Below, one piece after another: positions 34,141 through 46,739 of a stretch of DNA of 64,000 nucleotides. Source of the stretch: Acanthochromis polyacanthus (Eukaryota; Chordata; Actinopteri; Pomacentridae); the NCBI RefSeq assembly GCF_021347895.1, contig NC_067135.1:23075847-23139846 (forward strand), read 5' to 3'. The notes under the pieces were generated by a model. The model searched no databases. It was not told where the DNA came from and worked only from the letters and a program-made list of their open reading frames with translations. Both the position numbers and the translations under genes were made by a program. Position 1 is the stretch's first letter. Each line of letters starts with the position of its first letter.

Positions 34141-34853
34141 CAGTGCTGTGAAAAAGGTTTTGCATATTTCTCACATTTCAATGTTCCAGGTCATTAAACA
34201 AATGTTTAAATTTATTAAATATTAGTCAGACATAACGCACAAAACAGAAAATGCTGTTTATAAATGATGATTGATTGATTGATTGAAAACCTATATAAAA
34301 AGTAATAGTGCCCCTGAACCTAATAACTGGTTGGTTTCTTGGCAGCAACAACTGCAGTTAAATGTTTGTTCCAGCTTTTAAACAGTCTTTTACGTCAAAT
34401 ATTTTGAATTAAGTCACATTAGATGGTTTTAGATCATGAACTGCCCTTTTAAGGTCTTGCCATATCATCATATAGCGTCTGTTCTTGAATCTCTTCAGAA
34501 CGTGGCATCATGTGCTGCTTTTTCAGAGCCTTTAGCTACTTCACAATGAAGACAGGTTCTATTTAGTGATGTTTAGGTTCAACAAGCCTGGCAGTAATCA
34601 TGTGAGTGTGGATGGAGAAACTGAACCCAACTGATGAATGAATTTGGTCATTTGGTAGATTGGTAGCGAAGGGGGCAATTACTTTTTCACATGGACTGGA
34701 CAGTAGTTTTCCTTCAATGAATGAAACCATCATTTAAAAACTGCATTTTGTGTTTTGTTAGGTTGTCTTTGTCTTATATTAAAATTAGTTTGATGATGTA
34801 GAATATTTAAGTGAGACAAATATGTAAAAACAGAAGATTTCTGCAGCACTGTA
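34141..34853. mobile_element. Intact copy of the CAGTGCTGTGAAAAA element
   Basis: Left end CAGTGCTGTGAAAAAGG and inverted right end CAGCACTGTA, 713 bp, no ORF. It is the uninterrupted relative of the element at 5468-11424, with internal deletions of its own. A GATTGATT run lies near 34269. Confidence 0.7.
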
Positions 34854-37328
34854 TGGGGATGTTCAAGAAAATAACAATCATGCTCCTTTTGCTCTAAACC
34901 TTGTGCTCCTTGTTTTGTTTTGGAAACGTAAAAACTGCTGTTTCTTCTCTTGATGGTAACTGCAGAACCTCCTCTTACCAGAGATGATCCTCCACATGAA
35001 GGTTGGATCATACAACTTCATACAATTTGGATATCGGGGATGTAGATAATGCTGCCAAGATTACACGATAAACTACCTGTGTGTCTTAATCGACCTTATG
35101 CTTGATAGACCTGCAACTTGTGTTCACTGGGGTAACACTCCTGTTTTGTGAAGAGTCTGTTTTCTTTGAAGAGAGCAAGATAATGACTTCTGTTCCTGTT
35201 TGAATACTAGGTAAATTGGTGACAATACTTTAATTACTGTGCACTTACCTTGCCATTGTCGTGGTTGGCTGTGTTGTCAGTTCCATAGATTTACTATGAA
35301 AGCAGGTGGGAAGCAGTTGGAAACCAGAAGGGACTACCACAGCTTTAAGGTTAGATTTGTTACATTTTCAACATCTAGGTGTGATTTCCTTCTCCACATG
35401 AACACTAAAACAGTTTGATTGGTATTATCTGTCCTCAGGAAAAAGATCCATTATGTCTAAATCAGATGCATCAGAAGGAGCTTTTATTGAATCGGCACAT
35501 CAAACTGTAATTTCTGATGCAAGAGTCGCTGCACAACTGATGGAACTTATGAAGATAAGATTCTCTTGCATAGCTGAGGAGGCTTTGATTACAGGCAGCA
35601 GTTTTAGACTCGGTCTGTTCTGCACCAGGTGATATTTTAATCAGGAGTGAACTGTTTGGTTGTCACAGCTGTTGTGTATTAAATATGTGCTCATATTTGT
35701 GTCGTGCTTAATTGTTGTTCTTTTTGGAGTGGAGCAAACTCGATGGAGTCAAACCGTCTTAGTGCACCTTCGGTATGAGCTCATATACCAAAAAGGAAAA
35801 AAATAAGTCTGAATATAAGATTACTCCTGCCTCGCTGTGTGTTGCCTCTTACTTTCTATCTTGACGTTTTTGTCGGCTTCTTTGTCACTCAGTCGCCCTC
35901 GTTTTGTTTGCCAAATGTCAACAGAGCCAGACATCAGAGCTGTGAACTTTCTCTGTCTGGTTTCAGACTGAAACTTCTCCTATGTGTCTCTGTTCGTGAG
36001 CCGGCGTTGCATAAAGGGTGGACTACGGTTATTGTTGCATTTAATAGGAATTTTCTGTGTAGGTTGCAGATTGTGATTATTGTGTTGTGTGTGTTTCAAA
36101 TCCTTTCGGTCAAATCCATCTCAGTGCAGTAATCAGGTGTTGAGTCTCTGGTGGCTTAATCCTTTTTGTAAATGACACACACACACACACACACACACAC
36201 TGCATATCTGATAAAATACACAAAACACCAGCAGGAATGGAATTTTATTCGTGGTGACAGACGCCCTCATTATGCAACATTATGCAAACAGAACACACAC
36301 GGTTCCTCTCGCACAGCGGCCTGAAAATTTTGGAAAACTCTGGCATCTTACATAAATTCACAACACACCTGTGTAGCCCAGGAAAATGCAAAAGTGAAGC
36401 TCCGGATGATATTATGCTAAACATATTCATAAAGGCAGAAGCACACACACCCCCCACCCCGGCAGCCGGCAGGTCCTCTCCTGACCTCCTGAGTCGACGG
36501 GTGAAAGTACAGCTCTGAATGTGAGCTTTCTGCTGTGTCTTTTTTCACCCCTGATCTATAATATCTTAATAACACGGCTGCTGTCGGCTGCTTTATGAGC
36601 TCATGACTGTGTGTGTTCATGTGGGTGTCACGGCATACCTGTAAAACCTTAGCTTCCTCTGTCTGTCTGGTTGTTTTTTTTTTCCACCTGGTGGAGCAGG
36701 TTAGGAGACATTTTAACACAACAGTAGTCCTGGTGCAAAAATAGCAAAATCCTCCTGGTGTCATTCATGCTGGCATCAATAGAGAACCCGAACTTTTCCT
36801 TACAATGGCCCGTCGAAATGTCTTTTGTAGAAAAAAAAAAAAGTGGCCATTTCCGTTGCTTTGGTTGTTCTTGTTATTGATGCCTGGAAGCTCGAACTGG
36901 AATAAAGAGGCAAAGGTGGAAGAAACCACTGGACCCACAATGCAGAGTGCTCCAAAATGTAATGTCTTCTTCCTGCTCCACCTTTTCTCCAAGTCTGGTC
37001 TTTGTTTACTTCCATCAGACACTTTAAAGCAGACACCACACCTCATTGCACTGTTACACTTTTTCTTTAATTTTGTTTTTTATAAAGCTGGTTGTTGTTG
37101 TTTGTTATATCGAGGTGTTTTTCACAAGTGCCATCAAAGCTTCGTTGTAGAAATGCAATGACAATAAATACCCTTGATCCTTGTAAGAGCACAACCTGTT
37201 AGCCCTGATTACATGCACTAGCCAGAAGCATGCTAAAAAACACTCCATCTGATCGAGGACTGTTCATTAAACTGCCGATCCACTAAAGATAAACACTGAT
37301 TAGTGCTGAAACAACCAACTGATTAACC
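34854..37328. other. No gene seen
   Basis: Open frames near 35.8 and 36.8 kb lack recognisable motifs. The end of the stretch (about 37030-37170) has CATTGCACTGTTACACTTTT and AATGCAATGACAATAAATAC, which resemble a LINE 3' tail but are too short to call firmly. Confidence 0.4.
36174..36200. repeat. (AC)n microsatellite
   Basis: About 13 uninterrupted AC units. Confidence 0.9.
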
Positions 37329-37997
37329 CAGGGGTGTCAAACATACGGCCGGTAAAAATGTGGCTATTTTCAGGAGCAAATTAACCAGTGAGTTAATCGA
37401 CTTCATGTAAAATGCTGCTTCAGGCACCCTGAAGAACACGGTTCTGTTTAAATGAATCCTTACTGTGGGACTAGTGTCAATCAGCAGCTTCAGGACAACA
37501 GAGTTTAATTTGATGGAATTCTATTCTTCATGTACCTCCAAAATGTTTGTGTATAAATTTAATATATTTACAAAGCAGGAATGATAACCTTCTTCCTTAA
37601 TAGTTTAGATTGTGTGGTTTCAGTTCAGGTTGCAGGATTGCTACACAGATGTGGAAATGAATGGAAATTTTTAAAAAAACCTCTCAATCTTGACAAGTTG
37701 TTTTGATCATAAAGTGAAATACTAGATTGTTCAATTCCAAATAAACTGTGATCTGTAAGTTGTAATGTTTAAATAAATGATAAATTGAGGCGTAATGTTG
37801 AAATTGAATTAAATTTGAGTTGAATTATTTTTCTTGAGACATTTCAGGCTGTTCATGATGTTTTGTAAAAGATCAGAATGTACTTTTTGCACAAAAACAA
37901 AAGGGAAAATTATTCATTCTTAGGTTATTATGCTGTGATTTTACTGGTCACATGAGATCAAATTGGGCTGAATGTGACCCCTGTCTGACAAAGCCTG
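37329..37997. mobile_element. Non-autonomous hAT copy with exact 8-bp TSD
   Basis: Begins CAGGGGTGTCAAACATACGG and ends GTCTGACAAAGCCTG, the CAG...CTG pattern. GATTAACC flanks it on both sides (37321-37328 and 37998-38005). Internal phrases such as TGTGATTTTACTGGTCACA and GAGATCAAATT match the longer copy at 61877-63024. 669 bp, no transposase. Confidence 0.88.
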
Positions 37998-38195
37998 GAT
38001 TAACCACTTAGAAATGTCCCTTTTTCTTCTCATATCAAACAAAATCACAATACTAGACATTTCCAGCAATGCTAGCTGCTTGTCTGTGAGGTGAAGTGTC
38101 GACGAGACAAACTGAGTTTGCATGAAATGAAATCACAGCTACAGTTTCACAGCATCCATCATGCTTTGGTTTGACTCCGGAAAGGACTTGTCAAT

Positions 38196-38530
38196 TACAC
38201 TACCATTTAAAAGTTTGAAGTCACTATGGCAGTTTCATGTTCTCCATGAAAACTCACACTTTTATCCATGTGCTAACATAACTGCACAGGGGTTTTCTAA
38301 TCATCAATGAGCCTTTCAACACCATTAGCTAACACAATGTAGCATTAGAACACAGGAGTGATGGTTGCTGGAAATGTTCCTCTGTACCTCTATGGAGATA
38401 TTCCATTAAAAATCAGCCGTTTCCAGCTGGAATAGTCATTTACCACATTAACAATGTCTAGACTGGATTGATCATTCATTTAATGTCATCTTCATTGAAA
38501 AAACTGCTTTTCTTTCAATAATAAGGACAT
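38196..38530. mobile_element. CACTACTGTTCAAAAG MITE, 3' end worn
   Basis: Starts TACACTACCATTTAAAAGTT and continues colinear with the 18.8-kb copy (GTGATGGTTGCTGGAAATGT, ATTAACAATGTCTAGACTGG). The right terminal repeat is not recognisable past about 38530. Confidence 0.75.
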
Positions 38531-38984
38531 TTTTCCGTGTATAGGTCAATATCAGTGTTTGCTGCATCTTTGCATGTACTGAAATGATTAAAATAGACCA
38601 AACTTCTTTTATATTCACTAAACTTTCACATTTCACCTGCTTCTCTGTTAAGTAAGCCTTTATGACTCATTGACTACTAATCACAGCAATTTGTCAAATG
38701 TGAGGATTTAGAGATTTTAGGAATTCAGACACTACAAATGTGGCTTTGTTCTGTGGCTCTTCTATTGATTTTTTTTTTGCATATTTTGTAGCAGAAAAAT
38801 GGAGTAAAACCAACAACTTGCATGATTAATGGTGATTTGCAGCTCTATTGTTACTATTTCTCTCCCTCTCTCTGTACTGTTACTGTTCATTCGTCATGCT
38901 GTTGTTTAATGTTGTTGCGTCAGTTAAAATCCGTGTGTGTTTGTGTGTGCAGACAAACGCAGGTTTGATTTTTCTGTGTTTTAG

Positions 38985-39056
38985 ACACGGGAGGCATTAA
39001 TCAAAGACCCAAACTTCACAACGAAGCTGAAGCAAAGGCAGGTTCAAACAGAGAAG
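38985..39056 (+). CDS. Candidate 72-nt coding exon, gene unknown
   Basis: Acceptor GATTTTTCTGTGTTTTAG and donor GTGAGA. Two frames are open. The one in phase with the candidates at 23920 and 51428 reads TGGINQRPKLHNEAEAKAG and more (phase 1 in, 1 out); the alternative reads TREALIKDPNFTTKL. I recognise neither. Splice motifs of this quality arise by chance at this density, so it is offered only as a candidate. Confidence 0.22.
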
Positions 39057-39499
39057 GTGAGAGAAATGAGATGAACGAAAGAATGAAGTCAAACAGTTTG
39101 AATGGGGAACATGAAATGACAAAACAAAGCAAATAAAGTAAAAGTGTAAATCATGAAAGCAGTGCAATTAATTGTGTGATTGAAGGTTGGGCTGATATCG
39201 AAGGTTTATTATTCATCAGAGAGGTGTGGAACAAAGTTCAGACAAATAGTTTGAGAGGAATCAATGCAGAGACCTGCACACAGAAGCAGAGTGTCTGTGG
39301 GAAACAATGAAAGAAGAAGAATTTCCTCTGAAAGCTGCTGGAGAGAAATAGAGCTGTGAATTGTCTTTTTGTAATTGTCTTTTTACCGACTCCAAATGGG
39401 GCTTTTTTTTAAAAAAAATGTTATTATTTCACAGCAATTAAGAATCAAATGGTCAAAGTTATTAGGATGAAAAATGGTGTGAACTACAGCCGGACAGAG

Positions 39500-40640
39500 T
39501 TGTTATGACTGATTTACACACCACTAGAAATAAGAATGTGATGATTTTATGCTTCATTTAAAAGCCTAATTATTGAAAAACATTAACGATGCCAAAGAGT
39601 GACGGTATAAAACTCACCAATACTTCCAATAACACTTAATAATCTGCGAGCAGTGTTGAATGGGCCCTCGCAAACGTGCTCTGGCCAAAACGACAATCAC
39701 ACCAGTGATGCTTTGGGCAGATTGGACACTGTATGTGTGAGTTACAACAACTTCCTGTGTCACGGTGAGGCATTGACCTTTGGTGTACCACCACATTTGA
39801 TGAAACCTTTGATGTCGTACAGTCGTCAATGTTTTTTCACTTGGTAATCTGACCAAATGTGACGACACACAAATGTTTCAACAGTTAATTCAAAATAGTA
39901 GACTTCCTGTCAGGTTTAGGTTGTAGCACAAAGAGACTTTAAGTCTTTGCAATGTTAAATGTCCTGCTAAATTTCTTTGCATCGAGGTGAAATGTACTTC
40001 CGAGGCTAATTTGTTGAAAATGAGCAGATGGTGCTATGGAGCCATTTTTCCGCATACATTTTCTTTGATTTAGCTGATTGTGATGTGTGCGTCAATTCTG
40101 AATTTTTGAGCATTCCTCACCTATCAAAAAGTATTTCCTGTTTCATGGTAATGAAACAGGAAGAGACTTCGCTGACCAATTTCAAGGATTGTACCACCAA
40201 GTTTCTAGCAAATGATACGTGCAAATGTACTTCCTGTTACCAATAGGTGGCGCTATGGCTGTTCCTCAAGTTTTGAATGTCGATGTTTTCTGACCTGAAA
40301 TTTGATTTAAAACAGTGATTTAATTGTGCCAGTTTATTTTCTAGCACACATTAACCCTCTGAACTCCAAAATACACATGATCTTGCCAAAATTACGCCGT
40401 TTGTCAGAACCAAGACACAGAAAAATTGTCTCTGTTTCACTTTTTCCACTTCAGATCATAATATTTGATCATAACCACTTTATTCTATTGGTCTGATTTT
40501 AAAGAAACACACCAATAAAGCATTGGCATCAACCAGATAAGAAAAGAAAACCTAAAATTTCTGTCCTTTTTGTTGCAACTTAAACAGTCACTCAGCAGTC
40601 AGGTGACAGAAAACCAGGGTATTTAACTTCAGATTGTGTT
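39500..40640. repeat. Dispersed repeat block, copy A
   Basis: Shared words with the blocks at 41.9 and 44.0 kb: GTGATGATTTTATGCTTC, CTCACCAATACTTCCAATAA, TTGCAAATGT-type plus ACTTCCTGTTACCA, GGCGCTATGGCTG, AATATTTGATCATA. It includes a hairpin TTCCTGTTTCATGGTAATGA with inverted AACAGGAA near 40135-40162. No ORF. Confidence 0.65.
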
Positions 40641-41869
40641 TAAACAGAGCAGAGATGGAGAGAAAAATGAGATTTGAGCAATAAAATAAATGCAGCATGG
40701 CTGAAAAACAGTGAACAGAGGAGCAAGCTGTTTAAAGATACATCCAGCATGGTGAAACGTCTTTCTACAGCCGGAGTGCAGGGAATCAAAACTGGACTAA
40801 AAATTGTCCAAACTGACTCAAAAAAAAACTACACTTAATTATTTTAAACTAACCTACAATAATTTAAGACAGTTTTCAACTCATTTTGACTTTTTAACTT
40901 AACAGGTGATTTAATTTTTTATTTTTCTGCGAATTGATTGATTCAGGGTTTTTTTTTTTTTTTGAAAGGGTTGTTTAGGCGGGGCGATAAAACTGCACCA
41001 ACATCTACTCATTTGAACAAAATCAGTGACTTCTCCCTCAGAACATGGTAGTTTTCATGGATATGTTGTTGATTGACTTCTGGTGGCTGAAGCTGCTCGT
41101 GCTTCTTGTATCCTCTTTTGTTTTCTTGTCATGAGAAATGCTAACATGTTAAATCTCCGAAATCAATATGAAAACTTTGCGATAATTGGACGTAAAATTA
41201 GAGAACATGATTGCAAGTAACGCAAAATAGGCTCACTATTCCTCTGAGCATATGCAAATATTTTCTTTTACTCTACGCTACATTTTACTACACACATTTA
41301 TGCATGCGTGTTGGAATTTCGTCCTCTGCAGACGTGTAATATTGTGCATCTATGTGTGAATGTGTGGCTGTTTGTTCAGTCTTTGTGCACGCACACACTG
41401 TATAATAAATAAATAGAATCCCCAGCAAAGCGAAGTAGCATGAAACCGCAAATTCAGAGCTGGCAAAGCGCACACATGGAGTGAGTGGAAGTCAGAGTGA
41501 ATGGATTTGTTAGTGTGTTCACACAGCGGGCTGCTGGCTGTCAGACTTCATCCTGGCATTCATAGATGTCACCCATCTGCTGCACAGCAACGCCAGGTGG
41601 AGAAAGAGAGCGTCATGACAGAATGTGTGTCTACAAATGTTCCTCTTAGCCTTTGTGTGTGTGTCTGTTTTTTTTTTTGTTGTTGTTTTTTTTGCATGTC
41701 AGCCTCTGTGGGTAATAAGTAACCTCAGTAGGGAATCTGAGGTGGTAATGAGAGAACGCTTGTCTAATAAGCTCGTTTAATTTAAAAGGCTTCCGCCAAC
41801 GCAATGAGAAAGAACCAACTGGTGCTTTGGAGTTTTTGGTAGAAACCTTCCACCTGTAAAATGTTTAGA

Positions 41870-42480
41870 ATTACAGCTTATTTACTGAATTGGCCAAACT
41901 GCTAGAAATAATAATGTGGTGATTTTATGCTTAACTTGAAAGCCCAGTTATTGAAAAACATTAAAGATGTCGAAGTGTGAAGGTAGAAAACTCACCAATA
42001 CTTCCAATAACAATTAGCCATCTGCAGATTTAAAACAGGGATTTCATTGTGCCAATGTTTTTGAACACACATTAACCCCCGAACTCAAATATGCACAATA
42101 TCTTGTCTAAATTACAGCATTTGTCAGAGCCAGCGATTGTAAAAACAGAGAGGAGTTGTCTGCTTTTCAATTTCCCAACTCAAAATCGTGATATTTGATC
42201 ATAGTCACTTCATTCCGACTTTTGAAAACTACCCAAAATAAATCACTTGCATTAACCAGATTCTGTAAAAAAACTAAATTCTGCCTTAGTTTTTGCCAGT
42301 GAAACACCAGCGGTAACTCAGCTGCAGCCATTTGAGTTGTTAACAATAAAAAGCCAGTTTTCATATTGGTAAACGCTAAAAATAAATCAATCCAGGCTCA
42401 TAGAGCAACGTTTATCACCTGCAAACTTAATAATGACAAAGGTACACTTTTAAAACTCCATGTTCATGAACTTTGTTACA
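41870..42480. repeat. Dispersed repeat block, copy B (continues 43080-43330)
   Basis: Matches copy A through GATTTTATGCTTAACTTGA, CTCACCAATACTTCCAATAA, CACATTAACC and ATATTTGATCATAG, and matches copy C through CAGTTTTCATATTGGTAAA and GCAAACTTAATAATGACAAA. It is interrupted by the A-rich minisatellite at 42490-42940. Confidence 0.65.
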
Positions 42481-42489
42481 CACTTGACC

Positions 42490-42940
42490 TTTGTAAAAGG
42501 ATCTAAATGAGACAAAATGTCAAGAAAAAGATGTAAAAGAACCAAAATTATACACAAAACGGCTACCAAGAGATGCAAAACGATGAAAATGATTCACAAA
42601 ACAACTAACAAATGGAAAGGGACAAATATGTAACATAATACATTCAAAAAGAGATGAAATTGACCAAAAGGAGAAACAAAACGACCACAAAAAGACCAAA
42701 ATCAGACAAAATGGCAACAAAGATGATCAATATGGTACACAAAATGGTCACTAATAGATGTAAAAGAACCAACATGTGACACAAATGACCACGAAAAGAC
42801 ACAAAAGGACCAAAATGAAACAAAAAAGTCAGCAAAGTAAATCATAAAGAACTTTTGTTACACAAAACGAGCACACAGAGCTCCAAAAGGACGCAAATGA
42901 GACAAAATGCCAACAAAGTAGCGCAAAATGAACTTAAATG
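42490..42940. repeat. Degenerate A-rich minisatellite inside repeat block B
   Basis: Repeated GACACAAATGACCACGAAAAG, CCAAAATGAGACAAAATG and similar words with a period near 30 bp, of the same family as 27.4 kb. The minus-strand frames across it are compositional. Confidence 0.7.
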
Positions 42941-43079
42941 ACTCACCTGGATAAGCGGATGTTTGCCAGCTGAAGTCTGAGAATCTCTGAGATCAGGCTC
43001 AACACGCAGAAGACCCTGCAGGCTCACCGAGAAGATGGACGCCATTTACCAGATCATGGGTGACCTCAAGGCCTTTTGA

Positions 43080-43330
43080 ACTTGAATATAATAATCTAAA
43101 CGTATAGTTTTTGTCTAATCCTCTCATTAAATTAACAACCTCCACAAATTTCAAGAATTTCAAAAATGAGTGAGGTCCACTAGCATAATCCTGCATTTAA
43201 AGACGACTAGTTAAGCCAAGTTTTTATAGTTTAAGCATTTTGTCGTAGCAGCGAAAACAACCAGAAAATGCTATTAGATCTGGATTTCAGTCTACATGCT
43301 CCCTCCCTTTCACATCGAGTTAATTTTCCT
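43080..43330. repeat. Repeat block B, distal part
   Basis: ATATAATAATCTAAACGTAT, CTGCATTTAAAGACGACTAG and CAGTCTACATGCTCCCTCCC correspond in order to 45.26-45.53 kb in copy C. Confidence 0.65.
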
Positions 43331-44039
43331 TCAGTTCAACATTGTATTTCATAAGGAATATCTATATATATATTGATATTTGTATATCTTTTGTTGTCCT
43401 GTATTACTGACATGTTTGATCATCTAACCGAAATCCAAACTGCCAAGAAAATACAACACTTAAAAAAGAACCATGATCACAGTGGTGATTTATGAATGAT
43501 TTCACCATCAGTTACACTTTCTATGCTAAATAGATTCAACAAATTAGAGAGTAAAGCTGCACATTGCATCATCATGTGCTGCATGTTTTTTCTACTTTCC
43601 ACTCAGTAGAGGTGTTCCTGAAGCCTAATTTGTCGTGCATAAAGCGTGACAATTACTAGTTTTCCCGGAAAAACCCACTCAAATGCGTCCCGATATTGGA
43701 TTTTGCCTTTTTCTGCTCACCTGAACACAAAAAATGATGGTCATGCAAGTGGAAGTGAACTTAATTTAAAAAGTGTGCTGTACAAAAGTGCTTAATGAAA
43801 AGTGGGAGGTGCCTGGAGAGACCCTGCATTAGCTAGCATCTTGATGCCGGATTTAGCCTCCACCAGGGGAGGTCTGCAGGCATTGACAGGGGCAACAAGA
43901 GGCCCAGGCAGCTGCAGACTAACCTGGCATGGGTGAAGGATATTATAGACTGTTTATAAACCAGGGAGAAAGGGTTCTTGCTAGATAGTTCATGCAACCA
44001 AACTTGGCATTTTCATTGTGTGCTTTCATGGCAGTTTGA

Positions 44040-45560
44040 TGCTATCGAAGAATCCTCCTCGGTTCATTTGCGTGCTGTTTCATCACGGAGCTCTCACAAG
44101 GAAAATGCATGTGAAGCACCTTTAAGTAATGTGCTGAAAGATGCATGCCCTTCGTAGCAGCAGTAGGAAGTTTATGGTCCCTAAGGGTGATATGGAGCCA
44201 ATTTTCCACATACAGTTTCCTTTGTTTTGCCGAATGTGATGCGTGTGCCAATTCTGCAGATTTTTCTTGAGCATTCTTAACCTGTCTAAAACTACTTCCT
44301 GTTTCATGACAAAGAAACAGGAAGTTTTAATGAAAGCTCAAAGGCGTCACACTGCAACATTGTGAAGGAGTTGAGACTTAACTGACCAATTTCAAGGATT
44401 GTATCACAAAGTTTCTTGCAAATGGTGTGTGCAAATGTACTTCCTGTTACCAGTAGGTGACGCTATGGCTGTGAATCAATTTTTGAAGGTCGATGTTTCA
44501 AGATAAATTTGGGCCAGATTGCATCATGTGCAGCTGAGATGTAAACACTTTAGTTGTCATGGTGAGACATCAAAATTTGACACGCTGTTGAAAACTCACA
44601 ATTTTTATGGTGAACCATCATCAATGTCTTAAGGCTTATGTCACTACATTTGAGAATAATATGGTCAACTGGCTACTATAGTACGTCAAAGTGTAAAACA
44701 TGTCATGTTTTTGTTGCCACTTCAGTGCAGAAGGTGCTATTCCGTCTCTTCTGGCAATCTGAGTGCTTTCCAGACAATTTTACAGTTGTATCAGATATCG
44801 TCGAGGCCGCTGTTTGCCTTTTCTCCTGTCAACAACAGTTTAGAGCCACTGAAGTCCAGCGGCCTCACTCAGGTGACTCAATATCCTTCATCTTCAGGGT
44901 TTACTGGGTTCACACTTGACTGACTCTCTGCTTTGTCTGTCAGAGGGAATGTGGAAAAAGTGAGGGAGCGATAAGGCTTATCAGAATATTGAAAAATAAG
45001 GGAATCCCACAAGGACCAGTACGAGTGCTCTGCGGCAACCTGGAAATCAGTGGTTTTCACGGCAGAATGCTCTCAGCTATTTAATATCAAATTTATTAGC
45101 AGTTCCCTCAATGGATTCAAACAGCAGCTATGACAAAAGATTGCTTATACAACAATATAAGTCAGTTTTCATATCAGTAAATGCTCAGAATGAAAGACTC
45201 CAAACTCCCGTGCAAACTTAATAATGACAAAGTGCATAAGTTTTGCTACACTCTGGAACTGGGATATAATAACCTAAACATATAATTTTCGTCCAAACCT
45301 CTAAACTAAATTCTTCTGACATAGTAGAAGCAGCAGCATCAACACTTAATTCTGCATTTAAAAGTGACTAGTGGGCAAAACGGTAATGGTTAGTAACAAT
45401 TTACTGTTCAGAATATTATATAGACAACAACGTTTTGTAGTTTTTGCATTTTGTAATGGCAGGAAAAACAACCACAATCACTCAACTAATGCAGAAGAAC
45501 TTCAGATCTTGAATTCAGTCCACATGCTCTCTCCCTTGTGAGCAGTAAAGCGGTTCATAA
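44040..45560. repeat. Dispersed repeat block, copy C
   Basis: The proximal part (44180-44500) matches copy A: GATATGGAGCC, hairpin ACTTCCTGTTTC/GAAACAGGAAGT, CAAATGTACTTCCTGTTACC. The distal part (45150-45560) matches copy B: GTCAGTTTTCATATCAGTAA, TAACCTAAACATATAATTTT, CATTTAAAAGTGACTAGT, CAGTCCACATGCTCTCTCCC. The central part (44640-45060) has no match in A or B. Confidence 0.65.
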
Positions 45561-46739
45561 TACAATATTGATCCAACTTTACTGGGCAGCAGCTATTGGC
45601 TTACAACAGTATCACCACCAGACTTAACTCTTTAGTCCAACTCCATCCAAACTGCATCACTTGTCTCTGACGGATCCAGAGTTTGTGGATTTTTAATTAC
45701 ATACAGCAACATCATAACCAACAAATGGCACAAGTAACTAGAAAAACAATAATACGTTGTTCTGCTTACTATTATTCTTTTACAACCTGTATCCACATTT
45801 AACAGAAAGAGTAGAACCAAATAAAACTTCTTCTTCAGAATTAGCATTAATGGTATTCTCTCAGCACCCTGGACCTTATCTTGTTCACTAATTAGTGTAG
45901 AAGTAGAAACCCTAATAAGTACATAATTAAATCCTCACATGATACCATGGGCTGTTTATAAAGATGGATGAACCCACAGTGTTGCTTCAAGAGCAGTTTT
46001 TAAGTCTTAATTTGCCAAACTCCAAGCTTTCCCAGAAATCAAAGATGTGAGTTGCGAATTGAGCTGCAGATGTTTCTAAATATCTTCCATGTATCCAGGT
46101 TCAAAAGAGGATTCTGTTTGAACTCAACTATGGTATTTTCCTCAACTAACCAGGCAATTTTTGTGCATGAACCTAACTGTATTGGCAACACACAGCAGGT
46201 ATTATAAGTAAGTTATCTCATTCTGCTCGTGAGGAAGCCTGACTGATTTCTCTTTGTCTGACAGGGTTCATAACTCAAAGAACTGAGATTTTCCTGTACT
46301 TTTACCTTTACATCACATGTAAAACTTTGACCTTGGAGGCATCGTTACTGCAGCTGTCTTTCTACCTTCTATTCCTTCTGAGTTGGGTTCATGTTGCCTT
46401 TGGCCTCCATGTGTAAGAACGAAGAAGACTTTGAGGTGAAAAATTGCTGATGGTCATTTGATACCAGAGGAACGATCGCTGCACCGAAGTCAGACATCCA
46501 GGCATTTTTGTTTTATCACAATATTCTGATAATTTATTCACAAAAATGCTCTTTGTTCTAAAGCTTTCTTTCTCTGTGTGCTTTAATGATGCTACTTATT
46601 ACAAATGCAAATGAGTCTTTCTATGAAAAATAAATCAGTGTCTCCCATCTGACCTCCTCATAATTGGTGGATTTTTTTATTTTTTTATCCAATGCGATTA
46701 GTAAGTTTAATGAAGCCTTCATATTATGAGTTACTGGCC
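45561..46739. other. No feature seen
   Basis: AT-rich, no repeat family or coding frame recognised. Confidence 0.45.

Noticed and set aside
36805..37161. 118-codon plus-strand frame starting MARRNVF
   Set aside because: Overlapped by antisense frames of similar length, low-complexity Phe/Leu runs, and LINE-tail-like sequence at its end.
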